Part shown: positions 31,490 to 42,476 of the stretch, piece by piece
Layout: each line of letters opens with the position of its first letter
Position numbering within the stretch: position 1 is the first letter of the stretch
Source of the DNA: Homarus americanus
Lineage: Eukaryota; Arthropoda; Malacostraca; Decapoda; Nephropidae
Reading direction: 5' to 3'
Length of the DNA: 64,000 nt
Assembly (NCBI RefSeq): GCF_018991925.1
Contig: NW_024735442.1
Location: forward strand, 56,001-120,000
Program-made: the position numbers and the translations under genes
Notes under the pieces: generated by a model
Databases searched by the model: none
The model's input: the letters and a program-made list of their open reading frames with translations, nothing else
What the model was told of the DNA's origin: nothing

Positions 31490-32245
31490 ATGACCAGCGC
31501 CTCTCAATACCAATGTGTCGAAGGGCAAAAAGCATCAGTAAAGATCGTTTTCTTTCAATTTAACCTTTTTGCTTTTTCCCTGATATCATACCCTTCCTTC
31601 ACGGCACTGAATTTTCCTTCATTTCTACCCACAGATTAAATGTGTATATAGATTATCTGTGAGGTATAGATAATACTAACACCCTTTCGCATTATGCCAG
31701 AGTGGTGGGCATGTAGCCAGCCCGTTCCTCGCACCCTACCCTCCAAGGCGTCAGATTTATGGCCAGGGGAAAAGTTTTGTACATCTTCGCCCTTTGCTTA
31801 CATCTTTCCGCCTAATTAATTCACACCTGATTATTGCCACACTTCATCTACTTCAAAGCTCCAATAATGGCTCAGCTATAAACGTCCTTTACTTTCCTTG
31901 TTCTGTCTCAACCACGTCTTTACGGCGGACGTTTCCACAGCCCTCTCTTTCTTCCTCTATCCCCTCCTCATCTTCACACCACATGTGCTAAATTCCCATC
32001 ACTAATCTCTCTTTCAGTATCTCTCCCCGCTTATCAAGCTGCCTTATCTCACTGGGAAATAATCATATATTTAGTTTTAACGTGTACTTCATCTCCCAGT
32101 ATATCCAGCATAAACATCTCCGTCGTGGTTCATTATACCGGGACGCGACTCTCCAAGGCCCGTCTAAACCGGGATCAATCCGGAAATGACTTTAGGCAGG
32201 TGCTGTCATACTTCTTACCCGGAGAGTCTTGCCCTATAATGTTTT
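31490..32245. other. No recognisable gene
   Basis: C/T-rich at 31890-32040. Nothing assigned. Confidence 0.4.
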
Positions 32246-32250
32246 AAGGA

Positions 32251-32944
<694 letters not shown>

Positions 32945-33390
32945 GTCGCTTATGTACAACAAAAACAGTACTGGACCGAGAATTGAACCTTGGGGGACTC
33001 CATACAAGATAGGCGAGGAGTCAGACTGGTGGTTATTATAACAGACATACTGCATCCTGTTGGACAGATATGAGGTAAACCAATTGTGGGACAGGCCCCT
33101 AACGCCGTAATGTTCAAGCTTTGAAAGGAGGATGGTATGGTTTACAGTATCGAAGGCTTTAGAGAGGTCCAAGAATATACCGACTGTGAATTGACTGTCA
33201 TCAAAGGAATTTAAGATGTCATTTGTAAAGGATAGCAGAGCACTCTCAGTCGACCTTCTAGCTCTAAATCCAAACTGGGAGTCTGTAAAGATGTCATTGG
33301 CATTGCAGAAAGAATTTAGTCTATTACATATTAGCTTTTCCGGTATCTTACTCAAGGCTGGGAGGACTGATATGGGGGCGGTAGTTCTTG
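32945..33390 (-). pseudogene. A3: RT motifs 2-B, truncated
   Basis: Reads ISVLPALSKIPEKLICNRLN, DSQFGFRARRSTESALLSF (absent from A2), FLDLSKAFDTVNHTILLSKL (motif A, first catalytic Asp), SHNWFTSYLSNRMQYVCYNN and GVPQGSILGPVLFLLYISDI (motif B). It then runs into unrelated AT-rich DNA after two codons. Motif C is absent, so the catalytic centre is incomplete. Confidence 0.87.
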
Positions 33391-33876
33391 AAGAGACCTT
33401 TGTCCACAGATTTTTTATATGCCGGGTGGACTTTAGCAATTTTAAGTTTATCAGGAAAGACACCACTAGTGAAGGAGGAGTTACACATGTGGAGAACAGG
33501 TAGTAATAAGTTGGCCACTTTTTTAATGATGCTCATTGGTATATTGTCTTCTCCTGCTGCTGCATCTTTGGACATTTTTATGATGGCCAGTAATTCATCT
33601 GCTGTGACAGAGGATAAGAATAGTTCATTTTGCTTTCTGTTTTGCAGGTAGGCTCTAAATTCCTCATGGTGATCAGGGATGCTCTCCAAGATTTTTCCCA
33701 ACATTGATAAAATATTCATTGAAGTTGTTGGCAATGAGGGAGGGTTCCGTTATAACTGAATCGTTTATCATAAAAGCTGAGTGGGGGGCCGAAGTCTGAG
33801 TGTTCCTGTTCTGAATAGAATTTATGACATTCCAGGTTTTCTTACTGTCGCCTGATGCTGAGTGGAGCTTATTTGT
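33348..33876 (-). pseudogene. A3: RT fingers region
   Basis: After the shared stop, NKLHSASGDSKKTWNVINS-type sequence leads to NNFNEYFINVGKNLG. Two bases are missing relative to A2 at about 33690, and the frame becomes ESIPDHHEEFRAYLQNRKQN, KDAAAGEDNIPMSIIKK, KLKIAKVHPAYKKSVDKG, NYRP. An extra base in the C run near 33375 causes another shift (YRPHISPPS instead of YRPISVP). Confidence 0.85.
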
Positions 33877-34464
33877 TTAATAGTTACGTCTGGCATTTCT
33901 AACTGCTTGAGTTACTCTATTTCTGATACTTCGGGAAGCATCACCGAAAGTTATGGGTCTTTTTGCAAATTTCCTTTGGAGTTTGTGTTTTTCCTTTATC
34001 ATTATCTTAATTTCGCTTGTGATATAGGGTTTGGAAATGGAAACAGTTTTCACTGACTTAGTCTTGAGCGGGAAGCATTTATCAAAGCAAGCATTGAAGA
34101 TGCCAGAGAAGTTACAGCTGTTCACGTTGGAGCTGTCGGAGGCATAGACAAGATCCCAGTTAGTATTTATTAGGTTGTTTTCAAAAAGGAGCATGTTGTC
34201 GGTGCAGTAGTCTCTGTATTGAATTGAGACTCTACTAGACCTTTCAGGTCTTGTGGCTGTTTTATACATGGCAAAAACTGGGAAGTGATCTGAGATATTG
34301 TTATAAATAATTCCACTTGCTAGGTTGTTAGGAGTGTTGTTAGTCCAGATATGACCTATCACAGTGGCAGAGGTGGCAGTTACTCTAGTGGGTTTGGTTA
34401 TAGTGTTGAAGAAGAGTTTAGAATGGCAGGTAGCAAGAAGGTCTAATACTGAGGTGTCGGTTTC
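33877..34464 (-). pseudogene. A3: endonuclease end and linker
   Basis: In frame with the previous block after the TAA: SVLDLLATCHSKLFF, ATVIGHIWTNNTPNN and ISDHFPVFAMYKTAT with the catalytic SDH at about 34270-34293. The linker follows, DYCTDNMLLFENNLINTNWD to VRNARRNY, ending TAA at 33877-33879. A2 has a stop at the adjacent codon. All main endonuclease residues are present across the two blocks. Confidence 0.87.
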
Positions 34465-35238
34465 TTATTTTAATAGATCAAAGTTGAAATCTCCTGTGAT
34501 GTAGCAGTCTTTCCTCTCTGAACTTCTGATAGAGATAAGCTCCGAAAATTTATCAAGAAAATTCCTTACATTAGTGTGGGGTCTTCTGTAGATTATCCCT
34601 ACAAGGATATTTCGTGTGTCGTTACGTAATTCAATGAAAACACTCTCCATGTACTCCTCCTGAACCTTTAAATCATCTCTTACAGAAGTGTTATACTTGA
34701 TATCAACATATAGGGCGACACCACCACCGTGTCGTAACGTGTTGACGCAGTATCTATTATAATTAGGAATGTTATACAAATGGTCAATATCGTTAGTGAG
34801 TTTGGTCTCACAGAATCCAAGTACATCAAATTTGTGGGCAATAGAAGATAAACACTGATCTAAAAAGGTATCTAGATGAAGGGGAATACTGCTGATGTTA
34901 TGGCTAATCAAGGAGAAGGAATGAGGTAGTAGGAGACTAGAACTAAACTCGGGGGAGTTAGGAAAGTAATAGTTACAGTTGGGGTTGGTGTAACCCAGTG
35001 AGTTTTGTAGAAAGACATCAGGATCGATATGAGGGAGTATTGTGTCGACACCATGGGTAAAGGGGGTGTAACACATACGATCTAGCACATCTAAGGGAAT
35101 GACACTAGTATCATTATTGTGGGGACATTGATACTGATTGAGGAACAGTAAAAACTCAGGGTCACTGAGGTGTGAAAAAGGAAGATCTAAGAGCATTATA
35201 ATAGTGGGGGTTAACGTACTCACAAGTGCAACAACCAA
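34465..35238 (-). pseudogene. A3: N-terminal region and APE endonuclease
   Basis: About 257 codons without ATG at the very start. Roughly residues 1-110 are an unassigned leader. Then SLISHNISSIPLHLDTFLDQ (first strand with the Asn), DVLGFCETKLTNDID (catalytic Glu), HGGGVALYVDIKYN, ILVGIIYRRPHTN and ITGDFNFDLLK (Asp/Asn pair). A TAA at 34465-34467 interrupts immediately after DLLK, and the same frame continues beyond it, so a single point mutation is enough to explain the stop. The nuclease nicks target DNA to start reverse transcription. Confidence 0.88.
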
Positions 35239-35248
35239 CAGAATTAGG

Positions 35249-35640
35249 AGTCATATTCTAATTGAGGACTAATCAGTGCGAGGCCAGAAAATTTGGGATA
35301 AACAGCAAGAATGTCCTCAAGCATCCCTGATTCAATATAATAATTACTAAGTTCATGATACAATAAGCCAGGTGGCCTGAAGTCTTTGACAGTGTCACAT
35401 TCAATAATATAATTTTCAAGTGTATGCTTTAAAGGTTTATCACAAAGTTTACATGCTGAGTGTTCCGGTATGGGTACAGTGTCACTAACTTGCCAGATGT
35501 GTCTGTATCCTAGCCTAATTCTGGCCACAACTATATCACATTGTCTGGTTCTGTCCTTATGCTGGCCATACCGCTACCTCTTGTCACAAAATTTGTCATA
35601 TTTACTAATGCTACAGCTGTCAGGCCTCTGTGCATTTCCA
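35249..35640 (-). pseudogene. LINE family B segment (copy B4)
   Basis: Minus-strand frame MARIRLGYRHIWQVSDTVPI, then CKLCDKPLKHTLENYIIEC and VYPKFSGLALISPQLEYDS. The B terminator is changed, so the frame reads on to about 35244. Upstream is NAQRPDSCSISKYDKFCDKR with TAG where B2 has TAC; the same TAG is in B1. The 3'UTR is missing: A3 begins here instead. Its 5' side starts directly at a GA array, read as CT on the sense strand. Confidence 0.78.
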
Positions 35641-35654
35641 GAGAGAGAGAGACT

Positions 35655-35751
<97 letters not shown>
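35639..35751. repeat. (GA)n microsatellite
   Basis: About 55 GA units with one CTAA interruption near 35653. Shadow frames of poly-RE or poly-SL are not genes. Confidence 0.97.
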
Positions 35752-35752
<1 letters not shown>

Positions 35753-35839
35753 TGATCGTGGTGGGAGGCTTGGAGCAGCGAGTATCAGATGGCACTGCCA
35801 GAATACCCCTTCACACCCACAAGTCTCCCCCACTGGTGC

Positions 35840-36075
35840 TATCCGTGGGCACTCGTGTTCCTGTAACTGTATCTGTAGACCTAACTGTACTATCCATGTA
35901 ACTGTAGACTTAACTGTACTATCCCTGTAACTATATCTGTAGACCTAACTGTACTATCCCTGTAACTGTAGACTTAACTCTACTATCCTTGTAACTATAT
36001 CTGAAGACCTAACTTTACTATCCCTGTAACTGTATCTGTAGACCTAACTGCTGTAATCCCTGTAACACTACAGGT
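35840..36075. repeat. ~35-bp tandem repeat (CTGTAACTGTATCTGTAGAC)
   Basis: Six or seven imperfect units combining CTGTAACTGTATCTGTAGAC with CTAACTGTACTATCC. Weaker echoes of CTGTATCTGTAG extend to 36270. Confidence 0.85.
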
Positions 36076-36336
36076 ATAACTAAATGAGACATCCCTCTAA
36101 CCGTATCTGTATATTGCGGCGAAATTTGGTCTACCTTTAACTGTACCTGTGTCTAATACCTAAACATGTATTCACTATCACTGTATCTGTAGTTAAAATC
36201 TGTATTCACTGTAGCTGTATGTACATCTTACATCAGCTCCCTGTAATTATAACTGTATCTACATTCTGTACCTAAATGCTTGCTCCTTTATAAGCTTTGA
36301 GTTTTTTCTTTAACCTGTATTCACCTATATATCTGA

Positions 36337-36338
<2 letters not shown>

Positions 36339-36417
<79 letters not shown>
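36339..36417. repeat. (GA)n microsatellite
   Basis: About 39 uninterrupted GA units, then A/G-rich DNA to 36540. Confidence 0.97.
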
Positions 36418-36420
<3 letters not shown>

Positions 36421-36599
36421 ACGAAAAGAGGACAAGGGGACAATATGATGAAGGACAAATCGGAAGAATAATACAACATAAAAGGGGAAATGATGGAAGG
36501 AAAGGGAGAAGAAAAAGAAGAGGGAGAATTAAGAGGTAAACCAAGGGGGAAGATGAAGAGGCCAACACTTCAGATGTTTACATGATCAGGGTTTAAATT

Positions 36600-36995
36600 A
36601 CCTACAGACAGACAGACAGACTTGTGAAAATCAATATATAGACTGAATTCACAGTGATGGTATAAAAACGGAGGGCGAGGGGAAGAGACAAGAGGAGGGA
36701 GACAAGAGGGAGGAAGAGGCAGGGAAGGAGGAGGGTGGGAGAGAGGATGGGAGGAGGAGGAGGAACTTGGGGGTGGAGGAGAAGAGAGTGGAGGAAGGGG
36801 GGTGGAGTAAAAAAGCAAGAGATTGGCTGTAAAGTGTCTGAGGGCGGCCACATGAAGCACACAGATGCTGAGCGGATGGGTGTGTGGGCGTGCGGGCGAG
36901 GAGCAAGACGACGCAGTAGCAGCAACAGGCTCAAGGGTGGGCGGGTGAGTGAGCGTGTGGGCTGAAGCAATACACAACAACGGCAGGACGGGCGG
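36600..36995. other. Purine-rich stretch without a gene
   Basis: CAGA run at 36604-36621, then GGGAGGAAGAGG-like sequence to about 36810. Three overlapping minus frames of P/S/L composition are composition artefacts. Confidence 0.5.
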
Positions 36996-36998
36996 CTA

Positions 36999-37386
36999 GG
37001 AACATAAGAACATAAGAATAGAGGAAACTGCAGCGGGCCTATTGGCACATACTGGGCTGTCCCATTTACACCCAACTCCTATTGCTCATATATCCATCCA
37101 ACCTATGTTTGAAGCTATCCATCATATTCGAGTCAATAATGATGTTTGGTAACTTGTTCCACTCGTCCACTACTCTATTTCCAAACCACTGTTTACCTAT
37201 TTCGCGCCTAAATCTAAATTTGTCTAATTTAAAACCAATTTTACGAGTTGGATAGTTTGAGTACCTTTGTAATGTCCATCTATACACCTCTATCATACCG
37301 CCCCTCACTCTACGTCTCCGGGGGAGTGCAAATTAAGATACTTTAACCTGTCTCTGTACTCGAGGTTCCTAATACCCGGGATTAGT
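36999..37386 (-). pseudogene. LINE family D, RT C-terminus and 3' end (copy D2)
   Basis: Read on the minus strand it starts CTAATCCCGGGTATTAGGAA (as in D1). After a small deletion in the SPERR codons it gives GGMIEVYRWTLQRYSNY, FKLDKFRFRREIGKQWFGNR, VVDEWNKLPNIIIDSNMMDS and FKHRLDGYMSNRSWV, then TAG. The 3' end is a direct repeat of TTCTTATGTTCTTATG type (plus strand GAACATAAGAACATAAGAA at 37000-37018), the likely tail repeat of the family. RT catalytic motifs are absent. Confidence 0.85.
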
Positions 37387-37404
37387 CACAGTCACATAGG
37401 TGGC

Positions 37405-37437
37405 TGTGGGTGGGTGGGTGGGTGGGTGGGTGGGTGG
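37405..37437. repeat. (GGGT)n microsatellite
   Basis: About eight GGGT units. Four or more G-triplets in a row give G-quadruplex potential. Confidence 0.9.
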
Positions 37438-37599
37438 CAGTAAGACGACGTAGCAGCAACAGCAAGAGTCAAGGGGGCGGGGGCGGCGCAGGCGGGCGTC
37501 AGGTTACCGGGGCGGCTGCGGCAGTTGGAGTGACCGTGGGAACCTGTTACTCGAGCATCATGGTTTGTTTGTTCTCCCATGCGTCACCTCCCACCAAGT

Positions 37600-38170
37600 G
37601 CCGCCTCCTTCCCCCCACACACCCCCTCACTCACTCACCCACCCCCACAAAGCAAGACATTCCTCTCTCCCTCTTCTCCTCCTCCTCCTCCTTCCCCTCC
37701 CTCTCCATCTCCTCTTCCTCTCTCTCACAAGTGCCGCACTCTAGGTCATGTCCGCCGCCTGCCGATGATCAGGGTGTGTATGATGATGATGATCAGCTGT
37801 GGCACTGTATCCTTGAGGGCGGTCCTCCACCATCACCACCACAGCCATCAACACCAGCACTACCACCATTACCACCACTTTTTTTTTTAAACGTGGCCTC
37901 CATCCTCCCCTAATAGCCACACCATTACCACCACCACCATTATCAATACCACCATCATCACCACCATTACCAACACCACCACCACCACCACCAGAAATAC
38001 CACCAACACCACTCCCACTACCAACACCACCACCACCACCACTCCCACTACCAACACCAACACCACCACTATCAACACCAACATCATCACCACCACCACT
38101 ATCAACACCAACACCACCACCACCACTATCAACACCATCATCATCACCACCACCACCACATTCATTAACA
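37600..38170. repeat. Pyrimidine-rich DNA and (ACC)n/(CCA)n tract
   Basis: CTCCTCCTC-rich from 37660 to 37730. From 37825 to 38170 almost pure CCA/ACC/ATC triplets with no G except scattered ones. The minus frame encodes V/M/L-rich polypeptide by composition. Confidence 0.88.
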
Positions 38171-38264
38171 CCATCACGCTACCACGACCTTGTGCCCCTC
38201 CTCGTGTGTGTGTGTGCCATCTGTCCCTACTCTCACCCCTCTTATGTATTGTGCCGGCAGTGCC

Positions 38265-38465
38265 ATGCTCTGTCCTGTCAGCCCCCCTGGCACTTTCCTC
38301 CTGTCCTACTCCCTGGCACTTTCCTCCTGTCCTATCCTCTGGCACTGCCAGCCTGTGCCATACCCTCTAGCACTCTCCTCCTGTCCAACCGCCTGGTACT
38401 ATCAACCTGTACCTTTCCCCCTGGCACTTCCCTCCAGTATTACTACTGGTAGTATCAACCTGTGT
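38265..38465. repeat. ~27-bp repeat (CCCTGGCACTTTCCTCCTGT)
   Basis: Seven imperfect units alternating CTGGCACT and CCTGTCC phrases. Confidence 0.8.
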
Positions 38466-38524
38466 CTTACCAAGTCCTTCCCTCACTCCTACACAACATA
38501 CCAAGTCCTTCCCTGCAGAGTTAA

Positions 38525-38715
38525 TCACCGTCTATTAAGTCTCTGATTCTTGTTTTTCATTCGACTTCTGAACTGTAATAAATTATGGTCACTGTAAACT
38601 ACAATTCTCTGGTAGGTGTTGCCAAGATATATGTTAAACTTTTCCAGTGCCATAAGCAGAGCCACAGCTTCTTTCTCTATAGTAGAGTAATTCCATTGCA
38701 CCAGCCCCAACATTA
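38525..38715 (-). pseudogene. Ty3/Gypsy-type RNase H fragment
   Basis: The minus-strand frame gives NYSTIEKEAVALLMALEKFN, IYLGNTYQRIVVYSDHNLLQ and FRSRMKNKNQRLNRR. Y-S-x-x-EKE-x-x-A and V-x-SDHN-L are the second and later parts of the RNase H domain that follows the RT in Gypsy LTR retrotransposons. Only about 62 residues remain. Sequence upstream of WNYS is unrelated, and no LTR was found nearby. Confidence 0.85.
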
Positions 38716-38784
38716 CTGGTAAAACATAAATTTTACTTACGAACCATTCAAAATCCCGTCTCTGGCTCGTCCAGTTCAACACGA

Positions 38785-38870
38785 CTTCAATCCATCTGGC
38801 AGTCGAACCCGAGGCCTCCATCATCCACAACAGGTACCTTGCCAGTGAGCCACCATACTGTGTTGAATAG
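38785..38870 (-). mobile_element. Possible tRNA-like SINE head
   Basis: On the minus strand TGGCTCACTGG (38842-38852) resembles box A and GGTTCGACTGCC (38798-38809) resembles box B, about 33 bases apart. No convincing cloverleaf is drawn and no tail identified. Confidence 0.35.
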
Positions 38871-39375
38871 TATATACACCAGTGTAAACATTAGATCGGG
38901 TCAAAAAGGGCATACATATTTTAAATTGCAATTTAGAATTTATAATAGTCTAGAAAAGTTCCTCCTATATAAAGTTTATCAAACTCCAACATGTGGTATT
39001 AGTCTTGTATTATTACAGTAAAAGATGGCACCAATTTGCAGCCCTTAACTAATACTACGTAGATCTATCCATACTATTAATACTGAAATGTGCTCCTTAA
39101 TTTGGGTTACTTGATCAACAAACACCTTTCCCTCAATATCAATATTTTGTTCTTTTTTCCATCAGTATATAATACAGTTATCTCTTATTTTTCCTCTTCA
39201 GTGTACAACAGTTTACATTACCCATCGTCATCTCTGACGTTTGCCTCGAGCTGCTGGAGGCTGCCCACCATCCGTGCCTCCACACTCGCCTATTTTATTT
39301 TTCTAAGTCGCGCATTTTCACCTATATGAAGGCGCCAATTCATGATATAAGTGTTAATATATTATGTTTGATGAA
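38871..39375. other. No recognisable gene
   Basis: AT-rich, non-repetitive; nothing assigned. Confidence 0.4.
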
Positions 39376-39716
39376 TATTGTTCACTTCTTTGATAACTGC
39401 CCTGTTCACACGGCACGAGAGATGAAGCGCTGGTCAGAGGAAAGGTCGAATGAAATTGACCTTTTGGACTGGCCATCTGAATCTCCAGGTCCATATTCAA
39501 TAAGTTTCTTTCAGTTAAACAATACAGTACAACTTTTCCTTTACCCAATAGAATAATAATGTATTTTTATTGAAACATTTAATATCACAAATATAATATT
39601 GTATAGGGCCATTGCTTGTGTTAAGCGATTACTATGACGGTTTGTGATTGCTACGCAGACCTCAACCCTATAGAGACCATTTGGACCCAGATAGTGAACG
39701 CGTGGGAACCTGTACA
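39376..39716 (+). pseudogene. Tc1/mariner-type transposase fragment, split by an insertion
   Basis: The frame at 39326-39556 contains FFDNCPVHTAREMKRWSEER then EIDLLDWPSESPG. This is the D-N-x-P-H-T (second catalytic Asp) and LDWP-x-x-SPD region of Tc1/mariner/pogo DDE transposases. The expected continuation appears at about 39657: DLNPIETIWTQIVNAWEP, with the third acidic residue in PIE. About 160 unrelated AT-rich bases (39493-39656) separate the two halves. The N-terminal half and the terminal inverted repeats are not seen. Inactive. Confidence 0.82.
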
Positions 39717-40200
39717 AGGCGCTGGTGAGGCCTGCGTTGGAGTACCCATCTATACCACTCGTCACACTCGGGAAGACCAGACTACAACAACTACAGAGCT
39801 TCCAAAACAAGTGTTTGAGGTCAGCCAGTGGCCAAGCGCCACCCTACCAGGAGACAGTGGAAACCATCCACCTAAGAAATAAAACAGAGGCCCTCAACTT
39901 CAGGTTCCATCGCCTAGGGAAGAAGGTTTGGGACAAGCTACTGGACGACCCTCACAGCCCAGACCACCTACGCGGGGAAGACATCAACGGAGGGAGACCC
40001 CAAGCCTGGTGGCCCCGGAGTCTGCCCGCACTACAACAACCCAACCCGCGACACCATCTATGACGGCCACAGTGATCCACCTTAGATTAAAACTTAGATG
40101 ATATAAATTCACATTTAACAAGTCACAATCAAGTGAGTCCATAACGTAATACAGTATAAGATGTTAATAAACTTGTAATTGTAAAATCAATCTAGTCATT
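39717..40200 (+). pseudogene. LINE family E, RT C-terminus and 3' end
   Basis: Starts KALVRPALEYPSIPLVTLGK (thumb motif RP-x-LEYP), then RLQQLQSFQNKCLRSASGQA, YQETVETIHLRNKTEALNF, RLGKKVWDKLLDD, ending near 40063 with TGA. It joins the mariner half within two codons of AWEP, so a LINE insertion next to, or into, the transposon is likely. Its 3'UTR runs to an uncertain point around 40200. The catalytic RT core is missing. Confidence 0.82.
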
Positions 40201-40274
40201 GTCTACTAAAATAACCATTGTGCAACCTCATTCTAAATCCTAGGTTAGCTTAGTTAGCCAACAAACTCTGTAAT

Positions 40275-40392
40275 ATGTAAATCCGTTGCTACAAGTCCTA
40301 TCTTGCTCGGATATTATAAGAACTTTATCTATATCTCCTTTATTGATTCCTTTCACCCACTTAAATACTTCTATCATATCTCCCCTGCAATT
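40275..40392 (-). pseudogene. LINE family D fragment (copy D3)
   Basis: The minus strand reads CRGDMIEVFKWVKGINKGDI then DKVLIISEQDRTCSNGF, aligning with the RGDM...SNGLKLDK segment of D1. Only about 40 codons remain. Confidence 0.75.
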
Positions 40393-40538
40393 GTGTGTAA
40401 ATGAGACAGAAAGTCAGATCAACAATTTTCGCAATGCCATATGACAGCAGGGTTTACCATTAGACAATGCATTATGCTTCCAATATCTTCCCAGGCGGTA
40501 GTACCTCCCTGTTTGGTATTTGCCTGATACCTACTACC

Positions 40539-41171
40539 TTTACTATCAGGGCCGGATTCAGGAGTGGGCAGCTGCCCAGGGGCCTCCACAATCTGGGGGC
40601 CTCCACATATTACAATATTTTATTTATTTGTTTATTCAATTGGATTATTTTTATTTTCATTCTTTAAAATTCATGTTTATCTATTCCATCACGTAAAACT
40701 ATGTTCAGCAAGAAGCGTGATAGAAATTAGGCTAGCTACTCCTTGAAATTCATGAATACCTGGTTTTCCTATGAACCTTATATATTCAATGAATGCTATT
40801 GTTTGTGTTGCTAATAATATATTTAGAATTCCACAAACATATATTGATTAAAAATGAACTACATGGAAACACGAAATTGAGATTAAAAAAAAACAAATAA
40901 TATTTTTTTCATTATCACTTCCATTACGAATGCCATCAGGGCGCTGTGTTCTAATTTCCTCAATATAACTGCATATGGCTTCAAAATTCTCCAAAGAAGT
41001 GTTCAAATTGCAAAATTTTCCTGGGGGGCTTACATCGTCCCCCGGAACTCCCAGATGTTTAGGCTCGCTTCACTTGCCACCCCACTCTCTTGGGTAGTTA
41101 TAATGAGGGGGGCCTCCACAAAGAGGCTGCCCATGGGCCTCCACAGGTCTAAATCCGGCACTGTTTACTAT
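40539..41171. mobile_element. Non-autonomous hAT element with 8-bp target duplication
   Basis: A 617-base element at 40547-41163 has terminal inverted repeats CAGGGCCGGATT and, inverted, CAGTGCCGGATT. It is flanked by the identical 8-mer TTTACTAT at 40539-40546 and 41164-41171. An 8-bp duplication plus CAGxGCCGGATT ends is the hAT signature. Subterminal GGGCCTCCACA phrases repeat at both ends (40596-40620 and 41109-41155) in opposite orientations. No transposase frame is present, so it must have been moved by an enzyme encoded elsewhere. The right side abuts a family A 3' end. Confidence 0.9.
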
Positions 41172-41725
41172 CTATTGTCTAAGTAGTGATATTTCTTGTA
41201 ATACGTACTATATATACCTGCTCTTATTGCACTATCAAAACCGTTTTATTGGAAATTATCATGTAAATAGATAAGAAATTACCATTGCAATAAATATATT
41301 TGCCAACTAGACATAACCCTGTCCTTGTGATCAACCTTAATACTGTACAACCCATGTTGTACTGCTTCCCCATTATATTTATGTTCTTCAATTTCACTGT
41401 GACTAATGTATAATACTTATAATATAAATGTAAAAAAAAAATAATTAAATAAATAATCGATAAATAAAATAAATCAATATTGAAGTGATAACCGTGGTAA
41501 CATTATGAGATGTTCTTATGACCACTATGCTATGTGCACTATTCCAGATGATACTAAATGTTACATAATACTTCCTTGAGATAAATGTATAGTAAATATC
41601 AGGTGCCTACAGGAGAGCTCAGGTTCAGAACTGGCTCAGCCATGTTAATCTTGTTATTATTATCCACTCTGTATCTGTGTTTTTCTGGCTAAATAAACTG
41701 TTTCAATTCAATTCAATTCAATTCA

Positions 41726-41730
<5 letters not shown>
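41172..41730 (+). mobile_element. LINE family A, 3'UTR (copy A4)
   Basis: Starts at CTATTGTCTAAGTAGTGATA, just at the end of the RT, and runs through the 3'UTR to GGCTAAATAAACTG and five to six ATTCA units (41703-41730). A GA array follows without a gap. Confidence 0.87.
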
Positions 41731-41771
<41 letters not shown>

Positions 41772-41780
41772 TGTGTGTGT
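41731..41780. repeat. (GA)n(GT)n microsatellite adjoining the A4 tail
   Basis: About 19 GA units, then six GT. It begins immediately after the last ATTCA of the LINE tail. Confidence 0.95.
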
Positions 41781-42476
41781 TACCTCATCAGTGTGTCAGA
41801 GCAAGAGGTGGGACGTGCCATGAGCCACACAGTGAACCCCCTCACCGTGAGCCAGGAGTTCGGCGCCAGGGAAAACACCCCAAGCAAAAATTGGGATTGA
41901 CTACCACTGGTCAAATATTGATTCAGAAAATATAATGATTAGATGATTGGTAATAGCGTGTGGTTGGCACTTGAGTGTGGGGTTGTGATAGCGCTGTGAG
42001 AGGCGGCCCTCGGTGTGAGGGGAAGGCACTGGGCGCTAACAAGCAAACTCTCTTACCACCTTCGGCTCTTGATTGGTATATCAGTGTGTGTGTGTGTGGC
42101 GGGTGTGAGGCGTTGATATTATCTGGTGCTTGTCGGTGTGTTTACCTTAAGTATTATTTTTCTTGTTTTTTTTTCTCGGTTTAATTGCTTTAAACTCCCC
42201 AGCTGCCCGTGAAGAAAAATAATATGAGTAGCATGAAACGTAGAACCAGTAGTTTTTAGCGGAATGAAACACTGAAACAGAGAAGAAACACAGAGAAAAC
42301 AAAACAGAAAAGATAAACTACACCAAAACGAAAGAAGGAAAGAAAGAAAGAAAATAATGGTTGCTGTTTCTCTTACGAAAACTGTTAATATGTATTATTT
42401 TATTCTCTGAGTTGATTCACCCACTAGAACTAGTTTCATCTCGCTCCCTTGTGCTCTTTTCCCATTCAACCTGCTA
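41781..42476. other. No recognisable gene
   Basis: GT run at 42086-42097 and GAAAGAAAGAAAG at 42334-42350. Nothing else assigned. The last 60 bases are pyrimidine-rich and lead into B5. Confidence 0.4.

Larger units (their letters stand above)
32945..35243 (-). mobile_element. LINE family A, minus-strand copy with endonuclease (A3)
   Basis: Best preserved 5' half of the family, reading leftwards from about 35238: pre-endonuclease region, APE endonuclease, linker, and RT to just past motif B. It breaks at about 32945 right after LLYISDI, before motif C, so its 3' part and UTR are missing. This is unusual, since LINE copies are normally truncated at the 5' end. The right edge abuts family B copy B4 in the same orientation. 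Sub-frames are annotated separately. Confidence 0.88.

Noticed and set aside
37392..37580. First-exon CpG island near 37.4-37.5 kb
   Set aside because: The GC richness is limited to about 100 bases beside a GGGT array, with no splice or start signal that I could defend.
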